The notes beneath the pieces are model-generated. The model was not told where the DNA came from. It did no database searches and was given only the letters and a program-made list of their open reading frames with translations. Positions 40,527-48,203 of a stretch of 64,000 nt of DNA are shown one piece after another; position 1 is the first letter of the stretch, and every line of letters starts with the position of its first letter. The stretch is from Rhizobium sp. ACO-34A (GTDB lineage Bacteria; Pseudomonadota; Alphaproteobacteria; Rhizobiales; Rhizobiaceae), in contig CP021371.1 in the NCBI GenBank assembly GCA_002600635.1, positions 747,001 to 811,000 of the forward strand, written 5' to 3'. Made by a program: the position numbers and the translations under genes.

Positions 40527-41165
40527 ATGGCGCAGATGAGCAGCATGTTGGGTATCTGGAACACGAACCCGTCCCGTCATACACCCGTGGAAGACGTGCA
40601 GGGGATTCTGGCCGGGGCCATGATTTCCGCGCTCGGCCTCTATCTTCTGGCGAAGGTGGGATTGCTGACCGGCGGCATGGCCGGCCTCGCTTTTGTCCTT
40701 CACTACTGGAGCGGCGTGAGCTTCGGTCTTCTCTTCTTCCTGCTCAACCTGCCGTTCTATTGGCTTTCCCTGCGTCGCGTCGGGGTCGATTTCACCCTGA
40801 AGACCTTCGTGGCCGTCGGCCTGACCTCCTTCCTTGTCGAAATCGAAAGCCGTTTCCTTGTCATCGAGACGGTCGCGCCCTTCTGGGCTGCGGTTCTTGG
40901 CGGCCTGCTTCTGGGCTTCGGCCTTTTGGCGCTCTATCGCCATCGTGCAAGCCTTGGTGGCCTTGGCATTCTTGCGGTCTATGTTCAGGATCGTTTCGGC
41001 GTTCGCGCCGGCCTCGTCCAGCTTGCCTTCGACCTCTGCATCATGGCGCTGGCCTTTGCAGTGCTTTCGCCCATGGTGGTCGTCTACTCGGTCGTCGGTG
41101 CCGTGGTGCTCAATCTCTTCCTGACGATCAATCACCGTTCGGATCGCTACATCGCTCTTCGCTGA
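40527..41165 (+). CDS. YitT family membrane protein, copy 1
   Basis: A 212-residue integral membrane protein with five or six helices. The family pattern shows in HTPVEDVQGILAGAMISALG at the start, GGMAGLAFVLHYWSGVSFGL and the repeated LASLGGLGILAVYVQDRFGV (here HRASLGGLGILAVYVQDRFG). YitT/DUF161 proteins are widely distributed and of uncertain role, probably transport. A close paralogue follows 81 bases later. Confidence 0.87.
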   Translation: MAQMSSMLGIWNTNPSRHTPVEDVQGILAGAMISALGLYLLAKVGLLTGGMAGLAFVLHYWSGVSFGLLFFLLNLPFYWLSLRRVGVDFTLKTFVAVGLTSFLVEIESRFLVIETVAPFWAAVLGGLLLGFGLLALYRHRASLGGLGILAVYVQDRFGVRAGLVQLAFDLCIMALAFAVLSPMVVVYSVVGAVVLNLFLTINHRSDRYIALR

Positions 41166-41246
41166 ACCATATGCATTCTGCCCCTTGAGCAATCGCCCTT
41201 GGCGCGATACCGAGGCTTGAAGGCTTCCAATTGGCAGGTGTAGTGC

Positions 41247-41891
41247 ATGGCGAAGGGTGAGATGAAGACGCGGTTCAAGGGCATGCTGGCGTCTTCGGCC
41301 GAAAGGCACTCGCTCGTCGATGACGTCCAAGGAGTTCTCGCCGGCAGCATGCTGGCTGCTCTCGGCGTCCTGCTGCTGTCGGGTGGAAAGCTGCTTTCAG
41401 GCGGAACGGCGGGCGTTGCCTTCCTGCTGCACTATCTGACGGAGATCGGCTTCGGCCCCATCTTCTTCGTCATCAACCTGCCGTTCTATTACTTCGCCTA
41501 TCGGCAGCTCGGCGCGGCCTTCACCATCAAGACCTTTTCCGCCGTGGCTCTGACGTCATTCCTGACGGCGACGCTGCCGCGCTTCATATCCTTTTCCTCG
41601 CTCGATCCCCTGATCGCCGGCGTCTTCGGCGGGCTGCTGGTAGGGACAGGCATGCTGGCGCTGTTTCGCCATCGGGCAAGCCTTGGCGGGTTCGGCATTC
41701 TCGCGCTTTATCTGCAGGATCGCTTCGGCTGGCGGGCCGGACTGGTACAGCTCGGCTTCGATGGCCTCGTGCTGATCTTTTCCTTCTTCGTCGCCACGCC
41801 CTTCATCATCTTCTGCTCGGTCATGGGCGCTGTCGTGCTCAATCTGACGCTTGCCATCAATCATCGGAAAGACCGCTACATCGCGATGTAA
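41247..41891 (+). CDS. YitT family membrane protein, copy 2
   Basis: A 214-residue paralogue of the preceding gene with the same helices: HSLVDDVQGVLAGSMLAALG, GGTAGVAFLLHYLTEIGFGP and HRASLGGFGILALYLQDRFG align without gaps to copy 1. Identity by eye is well over half. The pair arose by tandem duplication and may form a hetero-oligomer. The downstream gene is convergent. Confidence 0.87.
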   Translation: MAKGEMKTRFKGMLASSAERHSLVDDVQGVLAGSMLAALGVLLLSGGKLLSGGTAGVAFLLHYLTEIGFGPIFFVINLPFYYFAYRQLGAAFTIKTFSAVALTSFLTATLPRFISFSSLDPLIAGVFGGLLVGTGMLALFRHRASLGGFGILALYLQDRFGWRAGLVQLGFDGLVLIFSFFVATPFIIFCSVMGAVVLNLTLAINHRKDRYIAM

Positions 41892-41923
41892 CGGTCTTTC
41901 GGCTGGCCTCAAGCCGGCTGTTA

Positions 41924-42385
41924 TCAGGCCGCAATAGACGGCTGGTCGATTGGATGCTGGGAGCGGAACCCGACGGCAAGGCGGTTCCAGACATTGATGG
42001 TCCCGATCGCCACGGTGATGTTGGAGATTTCCGTTTCGCTGAAATGTTCTCTCAGTGCCTGGAACTCGGCGTCCGGCGCGCCGGTGCCGGCAATATTGGT
42101 GACGGCATCGACCCAGCCCAGCAGGGCACGTTCGCGCGGTGTGTAGATGGGCGATTCCCGCCATACGCTCATCAGGTTGATCCACTGTTCCGAAAGCCCG
42201 TCATGGCGGGATTCCTTCACATGCATGTCGACGCAATAGGCGCAGCCGTTGATGATCGATGCGCGAAGCTTGATCAGGTGGATTTCGGAGCGGCTGAGGC
42301 CGCTGTTCTGTACGAAGAGTTCGAGCGCATAGACGGCCTTGAACGCGGCCGGGGATGCCTTCTGGAGATCGAGACGCGGATGCAT
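41924..42385 (-). CDS. Carboxymuconolactone decarboxylase / AhpD-like protein
   Basis: A 153-residue protein of the AhpD/CMD fold. The redox-like site CAYCVDMHVKE (Cys-x-x-Cys with downstream His) is present, preceded by SEIHLIKLRASIINGCAYC pieces typical of the family, which points to peroxide-linked thiol chemistry. ATG 42385 has AAAGGAAG upstream. It lies 13 bases after the Rrf2 regulator gene and is surely its target. Confidence 0.9.
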   Translation of the reverse strand: MHPRLDLQKASPAAFKAVYALELFVQNSGLSRSEIHLIKLRASIINGCAYCVDMHVKESRHDGLSEQWINLMSVWRESPIYTPRERALLGWVDAVTNIAGTGAPDAEFQALREHFSETEISNITVAIGTINVWNRLAVGFRSQHPIDQPSIAA

Positions 42386-42398
42386 GGTTTTCTTCCTT

Positions 42399-42911
42399 TC
42401 ATTCCTGCCCCTGGCGGGCGGATTTACGTTCGTTGAGTTCAAGGAAGGCGCAGCCGCGGGCGGCGATCCCTCCGTCATCGGTGGCCTTCAGATCCGAAAT
42501 CAGATCCGCGATGCTCGTCTTCCCGAGTTCCGCCCGGTAGACGCGTTCTGCCGCCAGCATCGCAGCGGCAATCCCGCAGGGTCTTTCGAAATACCGTCCG
42601 GGAAGGGGATTGGGTCCCCGTTGACGGATTTCCTGACAGCGAAAGGCCGGCTGCGGGCCTTCCACCGCGATCACGATGTCGAGCAGGGTGATCTCGTCGG
42701 GTTTGCGTGCAAGGCGATACCCGCCCTTGGGGCCGGGAACGGTCGTCACCAGATCCGCAGCGGAAAGCGCCTGCAGGTGTTTCAGGAGATAGCTGGGGGA
42801 AACGCCATGAAACTCCGCAAGCGCCGCCGCCGACAGGAGGCCATCCCCGGAAAGCGAAGCCAGCATGGTCATGCTGTGTATGGCCTGTTCGACGCCGTCG
42901 CCGAGTTTCAT
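42399..42911 (-). CDS. Rrf2 family transcriptional regulator
   Basis: A 170-residue regulator with winged helix at about 10-70 (SAAALAEFHGVSPSYLLKHL, then VTTVPGPKGGYRLARKP), the Rrf2 signature. Only some Rrf2 proteins hold an iron-sulfur cluster; here cysteines sit at about 92 (FRCQEI), 112 (RPCGIA) and 153, so a redox-sensing role is possible but not shown. Gene order with an AhpD-like protein and an upstream palindrome suggests negative autoregulation. Confidence 0.9.
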   Translation of the reverse strand: MKLGDGVEQAIHSMTMLASLSGDGLLSAAALAEFHGVSPSYLLKHLQALSAADLVTTVPGPKGGYRLARKPDEITLLDIVIAVEGPQPAFRCQEIRQRGPNPLPGRYFERPCGIAAAMLAAERVYRAELGKTSIADLISDLKATDDGGIAARGCAFLELNERKSARQGQE

Positions 42912-42922
42912 ATCGTCACCTC

Positions 42923-42953
42923 TAAATCATGGATAATAATTATCCGTGATTTA
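42923..42953. promoter_or_regulatory. 31-bp palindromic operator of the Rrf2 operon
   Basis: TAAATCATGGATAAT and ATTATCCGTGATTTA flank one central base; 14 of 15 positions pair. It starts 12 bases before the Rrf2 start codon, and in the opposite direction lies 53 bases from the helicase gene. The length and AT-rich arms match operators bound by Rrf2-type dimers. Confidence 0.8.
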
Positions 42954-43005
42954 GGTTGTTGTCAATGACGCTTCTCTTTCGCGCGGCATGCACTAGGTTG
43001 ACGCT

Positions 43006-45513
43006 GTGTTCGTGAATCAGACCGCCGATATGCTGTTGCCCGCTCCCTTCATCCGCTGGTTCGCGGAAAAGGGCTGGCAGCCGCGTGCCCACCAGCTGGA
43101 GCTTCTGCAAAAAGCGCGAGGAGGGGAGAGCCTCCTGTTGATCGCGCCGACCGGCGCCGGCAAGACGCTCGCCGGCTTTCTGCCATCGCTCACCGAGCTT
43201 GCCGAACGCGGTCGCCTTTCGCCCGGCGCGCCATTCACCGGTGTCCACACGCTTTATATCTCGCCGCTGAAGGCGCTTGCCGTCGATATCGAGCGCAACC
43301 TGATGAAGCCGGTGTCGGAAATGGCTTTGCCGATCACGATCGAAAACCGCACGGGCGATACGCCGCAGGGAAAGCGCCAGCGCCAGAAGCTCAACCCGCC
43401 GGACATCCTGCTGACCACACCGGAGCAATTGGCACTGTTGCTCTCCCATTCAGATGCCGAGCGCTTTTTCGGGGATCTGCGTTATGTGGTCTTCGATGAA
43501 TTGCACTCGCTGGTAACCTCCAAGCGCGGTCATCTGCTGTCGCTCGGGCTTGCGCGTCTTCGTCGCCTCGCTCCCGATCTGCGCACCATCGGTCTTTCGG
43601 CCACTGTGGCGGAACCCATGGAATTGCAGCGCTGGCTGGTCGGGCAGTCCCCGCAGGAGGAGCGCCATGCTGGACTGATTACGGTCACGGGCGGCGCAAG
43701 GCCGGAGATCACCATCCTGAAGACCGAGGAGCGCGTTCCCTGGTCTGGCCATTCGGCACGCTATGCCATGCCGGAACTTTACGAGGTGCTGAAGGAGTTC
43801 CGGACGACACTGATCTTCGTCAACACCCGCTCGCAGGCCGAATTGCTGTTTCAGGAACTCTGGACGATCAACGACGACAATCTGCCCATTGCGCTCCATC
43901 ACGGTTCGCTCGATGTCGGCCAGCGCCGCAAGGTCGAGGCGGCCATGGCCGACAACCGGCTCCGCGCCGTCGTTGCCACCTCAACCCTCGATCTCGGCAT
44001 CGACTGGGGCGATGTCGATCTCGTCGTTCATGTCGGCGCGCCGAAAGGGGCCTCAAGGCTTGCCCAGCGCATCGGTCGCGCCAATCACCGCATGGACGAG
44101 CCGAGCCGGGCGATCCTCGTGCCGGCCAATCGCTTCGAGGTGATGGAATGTCAGGCGGCGCTGGATGCGAATTATGTGGGCGCGCAGGATACGCCGCCCA
44201 TCGGTGATGGTTCACTCGACGTTCTCGCGCAGCATGTGCTCGGCATGGCCTGTGCAGCGCCTTTCCTCGCCGATGGCCTGTATGAGGAAGTGACGAGCGC
44301 TTCACCCTATGCGCTGCTACCGCGAGACACCTTCGACCGCATCGTCGATTTCGTCGCCACCGGCGGCTACGCGCTCAGAACCTACGAACGCTACGCTCGC
44401 ATCCGGCTGAACAGGGAAGGGCGCTGGCGGCTTTCCAACCCGCAGGTCGCGCAGCAATACAGGCTGAACCTCGGCACCATCGTCGAAATGCCGATGCTGA
44501 ATATCCGGCTCGTGAAACGCAACCATCTGGGTTCCATTGGCCGGGGCGGCATGTCGCTCGGCAAGGTCGAGGAGTATTTTCTGGAGCAACTCAGCCAAGG
44601 GGATACCTTCCTGTTTTCGGGCAAGGTCCTTCGCTTCGAAGGCATCCGGGACAATGAATGCCTCGCTTCCAATGCGTTTTCGCAGGATCCGAAGATCCCG
44701 GCCTATGCCGGCGGCAAGTTCCCACTTTCCACCTATCTGGCCGAACAGGTCCGCGCCATGCTCGACGATCCCGCCCGCCGGGCCGGCCTGCCGGATCAGG
44801 TGAGGGACTGGCTGGAGATACAGCGGGAAAAGTCGATCCTGCCGAAGCGTGGTGAACTGCTGATCGAGACCTTTCCCCGTGCCAACCGTTTTTTTCTGGT
44901 CGCCTATCCCTTCGAGGGACGGTTGGCCCACCAGACGCTTGGTATGTTGCTTACCCGCCGGCTGGAGCGGATGGGGGCAAAGCCCCTCGGTTTCGTCGCG
45001 ACCGATTATTCGCTGGCCGTCTGGGGGCTGGAGGACATGGGCAGCATGATTGCTTCCGGCGGCCTGCGCCTCGCCGATCTGTTCGACGAGGACATGCTGG
45101 GCGACGATCTCGAGGCGTGGCTCGACGAATCCTGGATGCTGAAGCGCACCTTCCGCACCTGCGCCGTCATCGCCGGCCTGATCGAAAAGCGGCACCCCGG
45201 CAAGGAAAAGAGCGGACGACAGGTGACGGTGTCGGCGGATCTGATCTATGACGTGCTGCGCAGCCACGAACCGGATCATATCCTGCTGGAAGCGACGCGA
45301 CAGGATGCCGCCGCGGGCCTTCTCGATATTGCCCGGCTCGGCGATATGCTAAAGAGAATCAAAGGGCACATCACCCACAAGCGGCTGGATCATATTTCGC
45401 CGCTCGCCGTGCCGGTGATGCTGGAGATCGGTCGCGAGCCGGTCGCGGGCGAGGCCCAGGAACATGTGCTTGCCGAAGCCGCGGACGATCTGATCGCCGA
45501 GGCCATGGCGTGA
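43006..45513 (+). CDS. Ligase-associated DNA damage response DEXH helicase (Lhr-like)
   Basis: An 835-residue superfamily 2 helicase: Walker A APTGAGKT (47-54), DELH box in VVFDELHSLV, SAT motif GLSATVAEP, and motifs V-VI ATSTLDLGIDWGDVDLV and QRIGRANHRMDEPSRA, followed by the long C-terminal Lhr domain. Such helicases work with PdeM, an exonuclease and an ATP-dependent ligase in a repair system. The GTG start at 43006 is uncertain; GTG 43012 or ATG 43030 are alternatives. PdeM follows after 16 bases. Confidence 0.93.
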   Translation: MFVNQTADMLLPAPFIRWFAEKGWQPRAHQLELLQKARGGESLLLIAPTGAGKTLAGFLPSLTELAERGRLSPGAPFTGVHTLYISPLKALAVDIERNLMKPVSEMALPITIENRTGDTPQGKRQRQKLNPPDILLTTPEQLALLLSHSDAERFFGDLRYVVFDELHSLVTSKRGHLLSLGLARLRRLAPDLRTIGLSATVAEPMELQRWLVGQSPQEERHAGLITVTGGARPEITILKTEERVPWSGHSARYAMPELYEVLKEFRTTLIFVNTRSQAELLFQELWTINDDNLPIALHHGSLDVGQRRKVEAAMADNRLRAVVATSTLDLGIDWGDVDLVVHVGAPKGASRLAQRIGRANHRMDEPSRAILVPANRFEVMECQAALDANYVGAQDTPPIGDGSLDVLAQHVLGMACAAPFLADGLYEEVTSASPYALLPRDTFDRIVDFVATGGYALRTYERYARIRLNREGRWRLSNPQVAQQYRLNLGTIVEMPMLNIRLVKRNHLGSIGRGGMSLGKVEEYFLEQLSQGDTFLFSGKVLRFEGIRDNECLASNAFSQDPKIPAYAGGKFPLSTYLAEQVRAMLDDPARRAGLPDQVRDWLEIQREKSILPKRGELLIETFPRANRFFLVAYPFEGRLAHQTLGMLLTRRLERMGAKPLGFVATDYSLAVWGLEDMGSMIASGGLRLADLFDEDMLGDDLEAWLDESWMLKRTFRTCAVIAGLIEKRHPGKEKSGRQVTVSADLIYDVLRSHEPDHILLEATRQDAAAGLLDIARLGDMLKRIKGHITHKRLDHISPLAVPVMLEIGREPVAGEAQEHVLAEAADDLIAEAMA

Positions 45514-45529
45514 AGGAAAATAACAACGC

Positions 45530-46255
45530 ATGAACCGCCTGGCGCAACTCAAGGCCCCGGCCATGGACGACCCCGATTGCTCGGCCCGTTTCGTGCTGAA
45601 CGGAGTGGAGGCGATTGCCGATCCCTGCGGTGTGCTCGTGTTGCCCGAGCTTGGCATGCTCGTGGTGTCGGACCTGCATCTGGAAAAGGGAGCCGCCTTC
45701 GCTCGCCGTGGCCAGTTGCTGCCGCCTTACGACACGCTGGCGACGCTTCGCATTCTCGAAGCCGCAGTCGAACGGCATGACCCGAAGATCGTCGTCAGCC
45801 TCGGCGATAATTTCCACGACAGCGTCGGCTCCGCCCTGTTGCCGGGGCCGTTCCGCGACAGGATTGTCGCCATGGCGCGGGGGCGGGAATGGATCTGGAT
45901 CAACGGCAATCACGATCCCGATGGCACTTCCGGTCTGCCGGGTATATCCGCCGACGAAATCGTCTTTGGCGGCCTGACGTTTCGTCATGAGCCGAGCCTG
46001 ATTGCCGGCAAGGGTGAGATTTCAGGCCACCTGCATCCCTGTGCAACCGTGCGCCGGAGGGAAAAATCGGTACGCCGTCCCTGTTTCGCGACGGATGGGC
46101 AGCGCTTGCTGATGCCGGCTTTCGGGGTCATGACCGGCGGGCTCGACCTTCGCCACCGTGCCTTTACCGGCCTGTTCGACCGGGCTGAACTCATTGCCCA
46201 TTTGCTCGGACGCGACCGCGTCTATTCGGTGCGCTTCGCCAACCTGCTGGGATGA
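45530..46255 (+). CDS. pdeM: Ligase-associated DNA damage response endonuclease PdeM
   Basis: A 241-residue metallophosphoesterase with the metal-binding motifs SDLHLEKGAAF, GDNFHD, NGNHDP and GHLHP in correct order. In many proteobacteria it is encoded with the Lhr-like helicase, as here, and processes damaged DNA ends. The two further members of the usual set (ligase and exonuclease) are not in this window. Confidence 0.93.
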   Translation: MNRLAQLKAPAMDDPDCSARFVLNGVEAIADPCGVLVLPELGMLVVSDLHLEKGAAFARRGQLLPPYDTLATLRILEAAVERHDPKIVVSLGDNFHDSVGSALLPGPFRDRIVAMARGREWIWINGNHDPDGTSGLPGISADEIVFGGLTFRHEPSLIAGKGEISGHLHPCATVRRREKSVRRPCFATDGQRLLMPAFGVMTGGLDLRHRAFTGLFDRAELIAHLLGRDRVYSVRFANLLG

Positions 46256-46274
46256 TCGAGATAGGTTCCCGCCG

Positions 46275-47078
46275 TCAGTCCTTGCGGAACATCAGGCTCG
46301 CGCTCCAGCCCGTAATCAGCGCCAGAAGCACGGACAACATGCCGTAAGCAAGCGGGCTTTCGTGCGCGGCTCGTGAAATCGAATCCTCGATGCCGGTCTT
46401 GATGACCCGCAGCGGCAATTCCTTCTCGCCGATGAATTCTCCGGTCTTGAACAGATAGGCATGCACGATGTGAACGCCGTCGGGAATGTTGGCCGGCAGC
46501 CGCAGCGTTGCCTTGAACAGGCTGGAGCTGACGAAGCGGACGCCGTTGGTGTCGCGCTGGTAAAGCCCGTGCGACTGCTTGATACGGCGGAAGGCATCGC
46601 GGAATTCGGTGATGTTGGCGTCGTAGCTGATATAGCCGGTCGGTGTCAGCGCCAGATGGTCGATGCCGATGCCGTGACCCGTCAGGACCTGGGCCGGCGC
46701 GATCTGCTCCACCGGCCGGGTACTGGCCAGCGAATAGGAGATCGGCATCCGCTCGAAAGTCATCGAGGTCCGGTTCATCCATATGCCGAAAAGCCGGTCC
46801 TTGCGGCGTACCGTCGTTTCCTCGCGCGGTCCTTCGAGTGTCACCACGACGTCGTACTGTCCGATGGCCAGAAGCAACTGGTCGGCATTGGTCAGCGCTC
46901 CGAAGATCGTCAGGTCCGCGCCGCGAAAATCCGAGGTGATGGCAATTTCGCTGGTCGATGTCCCGATGTCGAGGCCTTCCTTGCCCATCATGTCGCCGGC
47001 AAGTGGGATTTGAGCGAGCACGTGGGAGGCGGAGAAGAGAGTAGCTGCGATGGAGAGTGTGGCGAGGAGCTTGCGCAT
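46275..47078 (-). CDS. TIGR02186 family membrane protein
   Basis: A 267-residue protein with N-terminal signal peptide (1-22), a large periplasmic beta-rich region and one C-terminal membrane helix (about 240-260, MLSVLLALITGWSASLMF). It begins its mature part EGLDIGTSTSEIAITSDFRG and contains GPREETTVRRKDRLFGIWMN, both typical. These genes are constantly found with a TauE/SafE exporter, as here with one base between, which suggests work in sulfur compound export or sensing. Confidence 0.87.
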   Translation of the reverse strand: MRKLLATLSIAATLFSASHVLAQIPLAGDMMGKEGLDIGTSTSEIAITSDFRGADLTIFGALTNADQLLLAIGQYDVVVTLEGPREETTVRRKDRLFGIWMNRTSMTFERMPISYSLASTRPVEQIAPAQVLTGHGIGIDHLALTPTGYISYDANITEFRDAFRRIKQSHGLYQRDTNGVRFVSSSLFKATLRLPANIPDGVHIVHAYLFKTGEFIGEKELPLRVIKTGIEDSISRAAHESPLAYGMLSVLLALITGWSASLMFRKD

Positions 47079-47079
47079 G

Positions 47080-47997
47080 TCAGCCTCCGATCGCGATGGA
47101 ATAGAGGTCTTCCGGCGTCACCACCAGCTCGATGGCAAGTCTCAGGCCAACGGCAAGCACCAGCAGACCGAGCAACGCGCGCAGCTGTTCGCCGCGCAGC
47201 TTCTGGCCGACGCGAACGCCGTATTGCGCGCCGATCACACCGGCGAGCATCAGGATGAAGGCGAGCACGATATCGACGGAGAAGTTGGTCGCGGCCTGCA
47301 TCACGGTGGTGAAGGCGGTGGTGAAGATGATCTGGAACAGCGACGTGCCGACAACCACGTTGGTCGGGATGCGCAGCAGGTAGATCATCGCCGGCACCAT
47401 GATGAAGCCGCCGCCCACACCCATGACAGAGGTCAGGATGCCGATGGCGAAACCGAGGCCGAGCACTGGCAGGACGCTCAGATAGATCTTCGATTTCTTG
47501 AAGCGCATCTTGAATGGCAGTCGGTGCACCCAGTTGTGCTGACCCGGCCGCTTGAGGTTGACCGGCTGGTTCTTCGCGGCCCGCCGCATGGCGTTCAGGC
47601 TTTCCATCAGCATGAGCGCGCCAACGGTGCCGAGGAACACCACATAGAGCAGCGAGATGACAAGATCGAGCTGGCCGAGCCGCCTGAGCCAGGAGAAGAT
47701 GACGACACCGACCGAGGCGCCGGCCAGACCTCCGATCAGCAGCACCGTGCCGAGCTTCACATCCAGCGTCCCGCGCCGGAAATGCGTGATGGCGCCGGAA
47801 ACCGAGGAGGCCACCACCTGGTTTGCGCCGGTCGCGACGGCGACCACCGGAGGGATGTTGTAGAAGATCAGGAGCGGCGTGATCAGGAAGCCGCCGCCGA
47901 CGCCGAACATGCCGGAAAGGAAACCGACGGCTGCACCCATCCCGAGAATGATGAAGATGTTCACCGACAATTCTGCTATCGGCAGGTAGATTGTCAC
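47080..47997 (-). CDS. Sulfite exporter TauE/SafE family protein
   Basis: A 305-residue membrane protein with eight helices in two similar halves: GFLSGMFGVGGGFLITPLLI in the first and GILTSVMGVGGGFIMVPAMI in the second, the family hallmark. It exports sulfite or related organosulfonates. GTG at 47997 with AGAGG upstream is preferred over longer in-frame starts that would add a soluble stretch without conserved sequence. The TIGR02186 gene follows directly. Confidence 0.9.
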   Translation of the reverse strand: MTIYLPIAELSVNIFIILGMGAAVGFLSGMFGVGGGFLITPLLIFYNIPPVVAVATGANQVVASSVSGAITHFRRGTLDVKLGTVLLIGGLAGASVGVVIFSWLRRLGQLDLVISLLYVVFLGTVGALMLMESLNAMRRAAKNQPVNLKRPGQHNWVHRLPFKMRFKKSKIYLSVLPVLGLGFAIGILTSVMGVGGGFIMVPAMIYLLRIPTNVVVGTSLFQIIFTTAFTTVMQAATNFSVDIVLAFILMLAGVIGAQYGVRVGQKLRGEQLRALLGLLVLAVGLRLAIELVVTPEDLYSIAIGG

Positions 47998-48203
47998 GCT
48001 CGGGCCTCTGAATGCGTCTGCCCGCAGGAGCGGGTTGGTACAAAACGGGTTCGGAAATGCGGCCGGTCTCAGGCAAAAGCCAAATGGGCTCAAGTCCTTG
48101 TCGGACTTGATCCCTGTCATGTCTCTTGCGCTCGCAGGCCGGTCGAGTCAATTCGCGCTCAAGCCATACGCCAGCATTTTCCGAATTTTATGACCGTTCG
48201 CGA

